From Apis mellifera (taxonomy: Eukaryota > Arthropoda > Insecta > Hymenoptera > Apidae), in contig NC_037642.1 of NCBI RefSeq assembly GCF_003254395.2, positions 8,259,736 to 8,323,735 on the forward strand: a stretch of 64,000 nt of DNA. Reading direction: 5' to 3'. The translations under genes were made by a program, and so were the position numbers. Shown here piece after piece: positions 46,001-58,100 of the stretch. How positions within the stretch are numbered: the first letter of the stretch is position 1; the number at the start of each line of letters is the position of its first letter. The notes below the pieces were generated by a model. The model had not been told where the DNA came from. It saw only the letters and a list, made by a program, of their open reading frames with translations, and ran no database searches.

Positions 46001-49000
46001 TATCTAAAATTTTATTAATATTATTACGCATCTTGGAGAAGATCTCACGAAAGATTCTAATTCTTAAATATTATATATCCACTTCTCCAACAAATTCTTA
46101 TAAATCGTTTGACGGAAGCGTGAATGGTGAAAAATTAATCGGTTAGAGAGATTCCTCCAACGAAGGTAAAAACGATCCCTGCGAATGCAAGTCGATCCCC
46201 TAATTAAAAATTCGCATGGGCAATAATGGCGCGGCATTAATTACATGGGGTATCAATTAACGGTGGCGAAGGGATAGAAATGACAATTACTTTTCATCCC
46301 GATTATCTCTGCGGACGTTTCGAGGTGCATCGGTGACACGAGTTCGTTAGCGTCATTTGACGTATGAAGGTTGATTAATTAGGTAGTCGCCGCCGCCGCA
46401 CGATGGGCTTATTTAAACGGGAAATTAATTATCGCCCCCCGCGTACAGAAGAGCCCACGGATAAATACCAAATCCGCGACCAGACACCGTCCATTGTCCG
46501 ACTAATCACCGAGCGTAACGCAACAATGTACGTCCGCCCTAACCCCCATCGGATACATTAATCTTTGTCCGATTCAGAAAAGATCGACCGAATGCAAATA
46601 AAGCCGAGTGCTTGCAGGCAAACTTCGTCCAAACTCGTTGAAAACGAGAATCTGTGTAAAGAATCTCTTAATTTATATATATTTTTTTTTTTTTTATAAA
46701 AATATTTTTATAGTTTAACATTTTTCAGGTATTCAGTTGGAAGGAAGATGATCGAAATTTAAACGAGTTAGTCGGAAGACTGTTACGACAGATTTAATAA
46801 AGATTGTAGGTTGGAAGTAATATCGTTTTACCACGCATTTGTCATCGTCAAAATTAACTCGATTATCGTCAGCGTACAACTCAACCTATTTGCAGTCTTT
46901 AAATTCGCATAGCCACACGTGTAAATATATATTTCGAAAAAGATCCAATTATCGAGATGTTTCTTGGCACGAGGATTTTATTTCTTCTTAACCTTATTTC
47001 TTCTTTAAGAGGTGGAATTTTATTTGAGCGAAATCACTGAATGAGAACGAGACGAGTTTGACACTATATCTCGGTCGTTTTGTCAACGAGAGAGAAAGAG
47101 AGAGAGAGAGATTCGTCTTGAAGGCTTATCGCAAGCTTGTAGACGATTTTCCGCATGATTCGTCGATGAACGTCGAACCCTCTATGGTTGGTTGGAAAAA
47201 CGATGAAAAGTTTTCGACCGAATTCCTTCGACCAAGCGAGTCATCCTACCACTCGAAGAGTGCAATTCTGAAGAATTCTCCGACATCAAGATTTACTCTT
47301 TTCGTCTATCGCGCAAGTTCGAGTAAGAAATAAGACTGAATTGGTTAGACCGATCTGGATCCACACCTGCGTCTACCTATCATTGATCGCAGCCAAGGAT
47401 ATCTCTATTCTCTCTACGCGTACACGAGCAACTTCCTCTCTATTAATTTATTCCATTAGCGTAATGAAAAACATGAAAAGTGTCTTTTACATACAAGTTT
47501 CTTTATCGAAATTAGTAATCATTGTTCCTTTCTCGTATTAGTTTAGAAAAAAAAAAATTCCGCAACGTTGGAGGATAGAAAGGCGAGGACAAGAGCCGGA
47601 GGATCTTCTTTTCTTTCGCGCGAAATCCAATTGAAACTGCGATGTGTTTGCAACGGAGAAAGGAAAAAAGTGGGAAAAAAAAGGGTGGAGGGGAGAAAGA
47701 AGAAGCGAGGTTACTTTCCTCTCTTTTTTTTCCTTTTTTTTTCCGTGGGAAATACCGCGCGAGATACACAGACACCGCGTGTTCATGCGCGAAACTACAG
47801 CCCGCGATGTTACGGTCATATATTATGCATACCCGCGTATACACATACACGGGATGTTCTAAAACCCCTGTATACCGGGCAACCGGTGTGACGGACAAAC
47901 TGCAGCGCGTATACATGCCACAGGCGCCAGGGCTCGCAGCTGCGACAATGGGCAAGGGTGGTGGGCAAGGGAAGACGGTTTTTCATTCGTCTTGAAACGT
48001 CACCGTCAAACTTCGTGGATAAAAACTGCTGCAAGAAGAGAATTTCGTTATGAAAAATTATGGGGGAGGAAAAAATATCGCGGAAATTTGTTTTAGAAAA
48101 ATCTTTTCTCTTTCTCTCGAGATACTCGTCGAGGTTTGCGGTGGATTTCTAAGCTTAACTTTCGCCAAGAATTCTACAAGAAGACATTAAACACTATCTA
48201 GTTTTTCTAATAACAACATTCAGCGGTGTTTTGTTAATTTAAAAGATTTTTCTCGTGGGAGGGTTTTTAAGTTGAGAAGAATTTGCAAATATCGCGAAAT
48301 GGATTCGAAAGTGATTAAGAAACAACAACGGATTCATATGAGATTATAGAAATGAAATAATATTTCTCTCCCCCTCTCGCGAAAAGGCTAAAAGAAGTAT
48401 CTGCAAAATAATCGAAACTTGCTTTGCGTCATCGTTCGATATCCTACTTCGAAACCAAGCTTACCTTCTCAGCCATTCATATCGGCCAGTTTTAAATAAT
48501 GAAGCATAAATCGTTGGAAAAATAGATAGCGGAAGAAAGGTCTGGACGTTCGCGTTCTCCTTTCAATTCGAAGGCTTCGTATCCGGCTTCGATTCTTCCC
48601 CCTCCCTTTTTTTTCTCTCTCTCTCATATCACGCCATCCAAAAGTTTCCTGGCTACTTTTCATCCTGGCGGAATGCGGGAATCTTGGGACGATAAATCTT
48701 CACGGTTCGATGGATCCTCGAATTATTGCGCATCGTGTCCCGTCCGGAGGCGGCAACTTGGCAAACTCACTTGGTGCCGCCCTCCGAAACTCCGAGTTTG
48801 CAAGAGGACACCGGGTATAATGGGACGCGTTCGCCTCGCGTTGGTGGAGAACAACCGTTGGCAGAATCTGCGAACAGAAATCTGCGAACAACGGGGAGAC
48901 GCGCGTGGAGGCTGTGGCGGAGGCTCGAGTCGCGCGTGTGCACCCTCCCGAAGAATTTGCAGCCGGCGGGATTCGAATTATGTCAAGTACAGGCAACTCC

Positions 49001-52000
49001 GCGCGTCAACTCCGCTTTAACTGCGTGACAACCGACACTGAACTTTTAACCCCCGTTATCGGTCCGCATCGCTTAATTTTCAAGATATATTTGCGGCTGA
49101 GGGGGTAATTTTAATTCTCTCTGCAATTACGACTGCGAACACCTTTTTTCTTTTGCTTTAACTAAGAAGATTCGAAGATTTTTCCTTCGGGCTGCGTAAA
49201 AATCAGGAACTCGAAGGAAAGAAAATTACAAGTGCATTTTCTTCTTATCGATCGAGTAAAAGTCACTTCAGGATATAAGGATTTAATAATTTTAGAGATG
49301 TTCGAGGATGATTAAGAGGATTCCGATAAAATTAATATTTTCGAAGTTGTAAACAATTCTTCTTCTATCCAATTCCTCCGATCTCTCAGAATTTAAATTT
49401 CTTCTCGAGAGCGATCCATTTGCGTAAATACAAATGGTCATCGAGATTGTTTCCAAGCTCGCTCTTACGGAATCTTGGCTTCGAGGTTGACGCAACTCTC
49501 AAACGCAAAGTTTCCGCAATGCAAAAAAAAAAAAAAGAAAAAGAAAAAAGAGAAAATAGAGCAGAGCGTATGTGAGACGGATTCGCATTTACCGCATGAA
49601 AACTCGCACACGGAGATCGGGCATTATTTACCCTTCCATCTGAGTGATATTTCAGAGCGTTAAAAAAAGAAAAGAAAAGAAAAGAAAGGAAGAAAAAAGA
49701 AAAGGAAGGGAAAGAGAGAAACGTTTTGATTAACCATCCATGGCCATCCCATGGTAATTCTCGAAAAATCTCGGTCAGCGTTCTCCCTTCCTCCCTTTTT
49801 CCAGCCGTTGGTCGACGCTTGAAACACACCTGATGACTCTCGCGATACACCGTCGCGTTTAGAATATTACTAAAACATAGGCCAGATGGAAAGCAGAATG
49901 GATTGTGGCCAGCCAGCGAGAAATATGTTATCGTTGTTGCTCGCAAATGTAGCAGAAATTGAAGATGGAAAGGGGAAGGGAATCTCGCGAGTTCTTTCCA
50001 TACGTTTCGTACGGTTCGATCGAGGTCGTATCGATTTCTCATTACACGCGGGGAACACGTGGTGTAAGTTAAAGGCTTCTGTGAAATACGTTCGACGATC
50101 GTTCGAAATGGGTCGAAATGAAAGAATACTATCCTTGATACTTGATTATAATTGGAAAGTTTAAATTTTCGTATCGATCGAAGAATAAAATAAGTAAAAA
50201 AAGTTTGAAATCCTCGGGTAATCTCGAAGCAATCGAAGCATTTGTTCGAGAACAAACACGTGAATATTTCTCGAATATGAAATATCGAGATTAAAAAGGA
50301 TTGGATTTTTTAGAGATAGTTAAAGGAACGAAATCATGGAATTCTTTTTGTCCGGGGGAGACGAAGCTTAAATTTTTGATTCCCATCCTTACAAGAGATC
50401 GGATTTATTACTGAAGCGACGACGAAGGACGCTATATTTCGGATATCTACTACTCTTTTCTTTTTTTCATCTTACGATTTTATTATTCACTTTGACCGCA
50501 GATTCTCTTCTCGTCGAACGAAGATATTTTATCGCCGATTCTAATAATAGAAGCGATTTGGACTAGATATTCGATTCGTTTCCCTTTGGTCAAATTTAAA
50601 TTGAATCGATCTCTAACACGTACGATACCTGGATAACGCGATCGTGTAAAACATTCAAAGCCCTCGCAAATATACGAGTTACACGGTATCTCTATAGAGA
50701 AAAATTTTAAACAAGTATCGGTACTCGTAACCACAAAGGAGATAGATTCCAACCAACGTTAAAAAATCGAACAGCCGTCTCTTTATCCCGTTCTATATCT
50801 GTCCGTTCTCATATCTCGCTCGTGAAAAAAAAATCGAGTCTCGTATAGATTGGATTCGGTCTCGTTTCCTCGAAACGAGATCCTCCTCCATTGGATCGAT
50901 CCATCGAGTGAGACGTAAGCTGGAGAGAAAAAAAAAAAGGAGAATCTGAAAAAAATCCGCGTGAATCGGATCAGTTTCTTTTTTTTTCGCGATGCTTCTA
51001 TGACAGAAATATTTTTACACGTTACATGATCCGCGATGAATTTTTTTCAGATGGGCGAAGAATTTCGAGATCGATGTCGTCATAAACAAAATTAATCAAT
51101 CCGCTATTATCACGATTTTTTCAGTTCATCTCCATCTTTTCCTTCGTAAAAAATTTGTATCATCAGCTACTAGATTAATTGAATGAAATTTAAATTTAAT
51201 CCTAATATCTTTCTAATTCTCGTTTCTTTTATATGATCTCTCGATCAACGAAATCCATAAAAATCGTATCCTCGAATGGACAACAATTTATGAAGAATAT
51301 TATTACGTTGGTTGAACAGAAAAAGAATTAGGTCGATTTAAAAAAAAAAAAAAAGAAAAGTCGATAGCAATCGGTCGAGAGAAAAACGGATTGACTGCGT
51401 GTTACGATATTTTTATCGCGCTTAAACGATACGAAAATTGTCCTTTCTCTTCGGCCTGTGACGGGGAGGGCAAGGCCGACGGATCGCTCAACCTTGACCA
51501 GGAAAGGGGAGGGGAGATGGGATAGGAAGATTGAATTCTTGCAGAATCCGCCTCCGTGAATAGGAGGAGTTCGTCCTCGTAAAATGTAACTCTGTTTTTT
51601 TCTACTCGGTGACAAGATTGGAAGGGAGAATTTTATCCCACGGCCATTTCTCGCGTGGCTGAGATTGCCACGCATCTCGTTTCCGGCAGGCAAATCTTGT
51701 TTACACGGAGGGGGGAGCGACGTATTATATATATATATATATATATATATAAAGTTATTCCTTTCATTTCCATTAAGAATTCCATGGTGATGGAGGTTTA
51801 ACGTCGCTTGAATCCAAGGTTTTCTAAACAAAAAATAAAATGGTTTCCATGGGTGGACAATTGGAATTCGCATCAGTGTCAATGAGAAAAAAGAGCCATT
51901 CTCAAAATCGGTGGATCTCAAGAGTTCGAATTCGAACGATTCTTCTTATCTAATCGTAGTATTTTTATCTTGATAAAATTCATAAAACACCCAGGGGTCT

Positions 52001-55000
52001 CGTGCGCGTATTAACGAAAGGATAAGCAAATTTAATTAGGTCGTTTGTATAATAGAACGTTCGTTTAATTCGTTATTTCCATTTCGTTGATAATTCGTAC
52101 GAGAGGATTTCACGAAACGGGATAACGAAATATTAAAAATTCTGCGGGAAATAATAATTGCTTATTCGTATTATTTCGGATCGATTCCTCGAAATATATT
52201 TCCAATTATATTTCATTTCGATCGAATTTCTTTTTATCACACTGTTTCCAACTGTATATATAAAAATAAATTTGCTAAACATTTCACAAACGGGAAAGGT
52301 AACTTATACATATATATTGGAACGATACTCTGATCCGCAAACATCGATCCCAAGATTATTTGACACGTTCGAGGATCATTAGCATAGAGGAGGAGTTGCC
52401 TTAGCCAATTTTGAGGATGGCGAATAACATTGGGAGCACCGTGGCTCGGTTAATGTAAACAGGCCTAACTGGGTTAATGCACATTTGCATTAACGCCGGT
52501 CATCGTCGTCGTGCGCATTTCCGAACAACATTCGAACATGTCGTTGACCGGGCAATACTCGTAACGCGAAACGCGAATTAAACCAGAAGAGAGAAGGTGA
52601 GAGGGGGTCCAATCTTTGGAAAAAACTTGAATATTTCGTGGAAAATAGAACGTCATAACGATCAGTGAGATTATCGTGGCAAAATTCCTTTTATCGAGTG
52701 ATTGTAGAGTTGCAGGTTCTCGAAAATTTTTTAGATATTTTCGAGAATAAAGGATAGAAAATTTAATTACGAAATTGTTTGCGAAAATGCGAATAAATTC
52801 TTCTTTCTATCGAACAGGGTTATCAAAATTTTATGGAGATTTTCTTTTTTTTTCGAGAAGGGAAAATAGGACACTTTGAGAAATTTTCCGCAACGAATGT
52901 TCTTAATTATCGTGATTAAGTCTCTTCCATCGAACGAGCAGAGTCGTCAAGTTGCAAGTTCTCGAAAATCTTTCTACCAAGTTCGATATTTTAATAAAGT
53001 TTAGAGAGGGATAGAAAATTTAACGAAATTATCGAAAAATCGTTTGCAACGCGAGGCAGCGATGCGAAGAATCGAATATCGAATAAAAATTTCTTCACAA
53101 TCTTTGTATCAAATGTCATTTTTTCGAAATGAGAACGAATTCAACAATAATCCTTTGCTTATATTTCAAACCCGACCAATTTTACCGAAGTTCGGTATCA
53201 TTATTTGGGAAACGATGATACGAGTGATCGACGGCGGATAGTTTAAAGCAGATCTGTCTCCTGCCGACTGTTCGACTCGTGTGGTCACTGAAACGCGTAC
53301 ACAGAAACGAGCGTGCATCGATCGACGCGATATAGCTGGACGGCAAACTGTCCGTACACTTCGAGTCAACGGGTTATCGTCGCGACGTGGCTTCAAGTCT
53401 AAGGTCAGAGTTATTTCAGGAACACTTTGCCTTCGACGAGCCGTGGATATCGAATGAAAAATACACCCATCGCTGCTGCTATTGGACAAAGAGAGAGAAA
53501 AATATTCCAAGAATTTTTTCCCGAATAAATATCCCTTCCCTCTCCACGAAGAGAGATGCACAGAGCGACGGATAAAATTCAGAAAGAAGAGGAGGATCGC
53601 GTCGTCCTTATAAGGGAGAGATTCCATTTAGCCACTTTTCAATCAGCATCCACATAATCGAGTAACGGTACGAGCGATCCGAACGGCTTTTGCCAAATTA
53701 GACGTTCAAATTTGAAATTCAAATCGATTCAGAGAGTGGCAGCCAAATCAATTTACCGTGCTGCGACAACGCCGAAATCTCTCGTTGATTCTCGAGGCCG
53801 ACCTCTCTTGCATCGTATCGTGCTCACTCTTGGAAACGCAACGAGATCGAAACGTTAACGTCTTCGTGATCAACGACGCCTGTCAAAATCCGCCGCTCGA
53901 TTTCAATGAAATTTATATTCGAAACGAAACATATTTTTCCTCAAGATCGAAATTTAAAAGTGTCTTTCGTCTTTCTATCAAGTTCGATATTTTAATAAAG
54001 TTTAGACGTTTTAGAGAGGGATAGAAAATTTAACGAAATTATTGAAAAATCGTTTGCAACGCGAGGGAGCAATGCGAAGAATCAAATAAATGTAATTATT
54101 TCAAGGTATTTTGGAAGGGAAAGTTGGATTATTGGCGTTGATTCGTAGAACAGATCCGATTCGACGATTAATTATCGATACTGACATTGTGCTACGTTCC
54201 CTTAGTGGTCGCTTTATGACGATATCGATAGTTAGTTAGTTAGTAATGTTATCATAACTCGCGCTTACTGGGTCCGATTACTGGGAACAATCTAGAGTAA
54301 TGATCGCGATATACAGAATTTCCACGTTGTTAATTTGAGGGGACAATCGAAACGGATCTCGGATCTCTCTAATCCGTTGCGTTTAATGGGTACTGTAATA
54401 GAATTTGTCGTAAAACGCGTCTTAAATTCAGGGATAAAGTTGTTGGAAGATGGCGCGACCTGTAATTATCAATAATAACAATCTCTTTATAATCTCTTTA
54501 TGTATTAATCTCTCTCCATTAATCGTCTGTGAACAATCGTACTTATCTCGAATATATTCACTCTTTCATTCTCTTTAATTCGTGTTGAAAAATTCCAAAA
54601 TTCTTTTGAACGATGAGTTAAAAATATTCGAAACATTTTTTTTCAAAGAAAAATTCCTTTCGAAAAAATAGAATCTTCGAACGATCCGAGACATTGAATT
54701 ATTAAACTTAATCCTTGGAAATCCTACGAGGAATCGAGTCCAAAAGAGAGAGAGAGTTGTTTAATTTTGCAACTCGGCCGAGAGGGACCACGAATGAAAT
54801 TGAGCCGTCTCGAAACAAATTCAATGGACTCGAAAAAGTTGCGGGAGAAGCGCGTCGCACGCCTTGGGACCGGAAGTTCCTCGGCCAACAAGGAAAGATC
54901 GACGCTTATTTTAAGGCCGTTCTTCAGCCGTTTAACCCACAAGTTTAACCGAACTTTGCCTTCCAACTTTCTTCCGAGACTCGTCATGTGATACGACCCG

Positions 55001-55195
55001 ACCCGACCCGACTTCCTCCTCCTACACGGATTAATAATCTCACGGTATTTTTTTTTTCTCTCCCCCTTTTCCGCTTTATTATTTTTTTTTTTCTCTTTTC
55101 CAGAAAAGAGATCACGTTGGAGATCATCGAGGAGGATTCGTACGAGAAGGATGCCCTGTTCTACGTCGAGCTGGGCGAGCCACAGTTACAAGGGG
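29282..55195 (+). CDS. Calx: Calx Na+/Ca2+ exchanger, 5' part (exons 1-3, gene continues past window)
   Basis: Exons 29282-30621, 34661-34933 and 55104-55195 join in phase (AG|A, GA|A) to 568 codons. Calx extrudes one Ca2+ for about three Na+ at the plasma membrane. Exon 1 has membrane helices at about 32-50, alpha repeat 1 with MALGSSAPE (95-103; E103 is the ion-site Glu) and GPGTIVGSAAYNL (122-134), helices at about 156-179 and 187-206, then the XIP-like basic helix RRLLIYKYLHKGYRMNKR and the cytosolic loop. Calx-beta domain 1 starts near 355 with VIDDELFEEDEHF and is completed by exon 2 (VMILDDDHSG). Domain 2 follows (DMELVESVGQYPLRV) and runs into exon 3 (LEIIEEDSYEKDALFYVELG). Alpha repeat 2 lies beyond the window. 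The start (MPGNYSTRCEPG) carries an N-glycosylation site but no signal peptide, unlike vertebrate NCX. Confidence 0.95.
34106..34173 (+). pseudogene. Nuclear copy of mitochondrial tRNA-Trp (NUMT)
   Basis: 68 bases fold as a complete cloverleaf. Acceptor arms AAGATTT/AAATCTT pair perfectly, the D stem is AGTT/AACT, and the anticodon stem TTAAT/ATTAA holds the loop CTTCAAA with the mitochondrial Trp anticodon TCA. It is directly followed by cox1-like sequence, which is the trnW-cox1 order of insect mitochondrial genomes. A nuclear gene with a TCA anticodon would read UGA stops, so this is a transferred copy and not a working nuclear tRNA gene. Confidence 0.85.
34174..34605 (+). pseudogene. Nuclear copy of the 5' part of mitochondrial cox1 (NUMT), degraded
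   Basis: Read with the invertebrate mitochondrial code, blocks of cytochrome oxidase subunit 1 appear in order: ILALWSGMLGSSMSLII, RMELSSPGSWI, then QIYNTIVT, FGNWLIPLMLGSPD, SAYLYHSS, DFAIF and SGISSIMGS. Small insertions and deletions break the frame between blocks, and the first residues are partly deleted. The right end fades near 34605, about 55 bases before the Calx exon 2 acceptor. The AT richness contrasts with the flanking Calx intron. Confidence 0.88.
35306..35331. repeat. Perfect 11-bp hairpin with TTTT loop
   Basis: GTGGCATTCCA (35306-35316) and TGGAATGCCAC (35321-35331) are exact reverse complements separated by TTTT. It lies in Calx intron 2 just after a 16-base T run. No larger precursor-like stem is visible around it. 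Confidence 0.85.
40048..40092. repeat. (AT)n microsatellite
   Basis: About 22 uninterrupted AT units in Calx intron 2. Confidence 0.85.
46201..46431. promoter_or_regulatory. Candidate intronic enhancer with four TAATTA sites
   Basis: Exact TAATTA homeodomain cores occur at 46201-46206, 46238-46243, 46376-46381 and 46426-46431 within 231 bases of otherwise mixed, CpG-containing DNA, together with CAATTAA and GCCGCCGCC. The surrounding block (about 46190-46580) looks less simple than its neighbours. Enhancer function is inference from motif density. Confidence 0.28.
51725..51751. repeat. (AT)n microsatellite
   Basis: About 13 AT units in Calx intron 2. Confidence 0.8.
52449..52494. promoter_or_regulatory. 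Palindromic homeodomain/POU/forkhead-type motif cluster
   Basis: GTTAATGCA (52473-52481) and TGCATTAAC (52486-52494) form a perfect 9-base inverted repeat with a CATT spacer. The centre contains ATTTGCAT (52483-52490), the complement of the POU octamer ATGCAAAT. A third GTTAATG half-site overlaps TGTAAACA, a forkhead site (52454-52461). The role is inferred from motifs only. Confidence 0.35.
52706..52800 (+). repeat. Dispersed intronic repeat, copy A (most diverged)
   Basis: Shares AGTTGCAGGTTCTCGAAAAT, then GGATAGAAAATTTAA and ACGAAATTGTTTGCGA in the same order as copies B and C, with gaps. Confidence 0.5.
52950..53076 (+). repeat. Dispersed intronic repeat, copy B
   Basis: The segment from about 52972 is nearly identical to copy C one kilobase downstream, including AAGTTCGATATTTTAATAAA, AGAGAGGGATAGAAAATTTA and ATCGTTTGCAACGCGAGG. 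Its left part matches copy A. Confidence 0.8.
53970..54090 (+). repeat. Dispersed intronic repeat, copy C
   Basis: Direct repeat of copy B with only a few substitutions, plus nine extra bases (ACGTTTTAG) after TTTAG that look like a local slippage duplication. Confidence 0.8.
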
Positions 55196-58100
55196 GTGAG
55201 TAGTGATATTTTTCTAAACGTATAAGGATAGATTCGTAACTATGATTTTTCTCTTGGCGCGAGGGGAAGGGCAACCAAGCATTTTTCTTTCACGATCGAT
55301 GGAAATGGAAATTGAAGGAATTGAAGAAATTTTTCAGAAAGCGAATACGACGCTCTATTGGGAACGTCAAAGGGGTGGTTCTATCGATGTCTCTCGTTCA
55401 AAATTATTGGAAGGCTCTAAAGTGGTCGCTGTCCGAAACGTGGGCGAAAAGAAGAAAAAAGGGAGCAGAAAATTGACCGCAAAATTTGCCGACTTTTTTT
55501 TCTTTTTTAATTAAATCGATTCTTTCGTTCGTAATTGTCCGCGACGAGTAATCTTCTTGATTAAAGGCGAAGAGGAAAGAAGTGATCTGCGAAGCATGCA
55601 TTTCGCGATATTTTCCTCTAATCTTTTGTATCTTATATTTTCATCCTTTTTTCGACGAAGCATGCTCGAATCGTTGTGAATTTTTGCGGTGATTACAATT
55701 TCTCGCGAGAGAGAAGGACTTTCGATTTGGCTAATTGCGCGAAATCCCGAGTTTGAAACGGGAGGCAATTCGAGGGAGGCGAATAAGTGGATCGAGATTA
55801 AATGGAGCGTTACTCGAGAAAAATTAGCAGCGATCGGTAGCCAGCTTCCCCAAATCGGTTTCTCGAATTCACGGACGCGTTAAATTATTGGGACGGAAAT
55901 TTCTTTTCTCTTTCGCCACGTAATATAATTTCCCTGAAATTAACATTTACAATATTGATAAATCTTGACAATGTTAACCGACAAATTCCGAATTTCAGAT
56001 TTCTTATAAATCTCGAACGAGCATTAAACCATTGATCGAGAAAGAAAAATGGGAAAACGTGTCCACGTGTCAATGAATTGATTTATCATCCGATTGATGG
56101 AAAAAAAAAAATGAGAAAAAGAGAAAAATTTCCCAGTGAGAATTTTCCCAGTTATATAAAAAAGAACAAGTATAAAATTGTTAATTATATGTGTAATTTG
56201 CTTCACGCGTTTGTCGCAACTGGATCCGACGTGAATGGACGTAAGTCTGATTCTTCTTTTTTTTCTTTTTTTTTTCTTCATTTCAACTTGAAGGCTGGAT
56301 CGATTCACCACCGCTCCTCGTCGTTTAGCTTGCCCAAACTGTTTGAACCCGTGACAAACGGGCATAGAATCGGTTACCAACGCTCGCTATCTATAAACGC
56401 AAACCAGCTCGGTAATGGCTCACGTACATTAGAATCTCTCCAATCCGATACAGAGTGTAGTTGCTTTGTACGTACCATTGTAACTCTGCTCGTTCGTTTC
56501 GAATTGCTAGTTCAGCCGCATTAAGCCTGGTTTACACTTGACATCCTCGCGAAAATACGCGGGGGTTTAAAGAGCAATTTTCCTACAACCCTCCCCCTTC
56601 CCTAAATCACGCGTAACACTTTGATCGTTTAAATATTCGCCATTGTAAAATGAAGCGGAGATACGAATCTCTGCCCCTTCGATTTGTTTTTTCGATATAT
56701 CTATTTGTTTCTTCGAGCTGCCATCTTCTTTTGTTATTAGGGACACAGATTGTTGATCGAAGAAAGAATATATTTAATATAAAGAAGATAGGAATATTAT
56801 ATGGATGTGAATCGATGCCCTTTGTTCTACTGAACGATTCGAAAAGAGGAACAGACGAAAACAGAATCTTACAAATATACAAGATACGAGTCCTTTACAC
56901 ACGTATGAATCCTTGTTATTCGTTTGAACAACTTGCATTCTTCGTGAAATAAGGAGAAATTAGAAAAGAAATTAAGGATATCTGGTGCTTTGTAATAATC
57001 CACTTTGCAACCTGTTACCTCGAATCATCTCTTTCGTATCGTTCTAATAAAAAAAAGTTCTGCTTCCATCCAAAGCACAATATGTACGGATAATAATAAT
57101 TGACGCTTGAAGAGAGAGCTTAGCTGGTGAAAAATACTTACTCGAGAAGAATTCCATCTATGCGAATTCCTTGGAGAATCGTCATCAGAGATTACACAGC
57201 TGTTCGGCAAGAAGGTTCGGTTAACAGGGGCGTGGCGTGGCTTGGCGTGGCTCGGTGGAGGACATCGATTCGCTCGATTCTCCGCATTCCCGTGACACCG
57301 ATTGCGTTCCAATAACCCGGAGACCCACAACATCGAAGAAAAATTCCAACGTATCGATATTATCATCGCGCATATACTCGTCGAAACATCCCCTTTGGAA
57401 GGTGAGGAAGGGATGCACTGCTCGTCTCACGACACAGAATTCATCCTTTTCTTTGTCCCAGAGACTCACTCAGGGCGGAGAAAGAGAAATCGATGGTTGG
57501 ATCGATGAACGAATCTTGGAAACGGATTTCACGAGGCGAGCCGATAATGGAAACCCGTTATCCGTCACGGAGAATTTTCTCGCCTCTTAGGGCGAGGATT
57601 CTTAAAGATGGAAGGAAATCCCGTGAAAATTGAAAGACAATAAGGGGAAGGAAAGCGAGGAGAAACGGATTCCAGTGGGAATATGTTTGGGTGGCGGTTC
57701 GTTTTTATCGAAGCGGCGTTTCTTCGCCGATTGTTTTTCCCCGATCACGATTTGCATATTACCACGCGTTGCTGTGGTTATGCGTGTCCCACGACTCGTG
57801 AATATGGATTAACACGCATTTAATGTACGCGGGTTTAATACGCGTTTCGTATCATTTCCGGTAAACCGTAAACCGTTGCTTTATTCGTGGCGGTTTTGTC
57901 CACCGTGTTTCGACGAGAAGGTAATAAAAGTTGATATTTGAAACGAACCGACGTCTTCTTATTATCGAGATCGATTTCTCGATAATACAGAGGGTTGTAT
58001 TTATAACCGCTTGTTCTGGAATTAATTAATTGGTTAATTAAACGGACGGTTGGGAAGGAAAGGAAGAGTTGATGAAGAATTCTCGAGAAGAATGGAAGGG

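Larger units (their letters stand above)
34934..55103 (+). other. Calx intron 2 (20.2 kb)
   Basis: Donor GA|GTAAGT, acceptor TTTTCCAG. It contains no coding exon that I can support; the numerous open frames have low-complexity translations and arise from the lower AT content. Structure seen: T run 35277-35292, perfect hairpin 35306-35331, A run about 38669-38693, (AT)n about 40048-40092, (CA)n about 43287-43304, TAATTA-rich block 46201-46431, (AT)n about 51725-51751, palindromic homeodomain/POU block 52449-52494, and three diverged copies of a roughly 100-base unit at 52.7, 53.0 and 54.0 kb. Confidence 0.7.

Noticed and set aside
49386..50255. 289-codon minus-strand frame in Calx intron 2
   Set aside because: Phe/Ser-rich segments come from T/C tracts and there is no conserved motif. 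No acceptor or promoter evidence was found.
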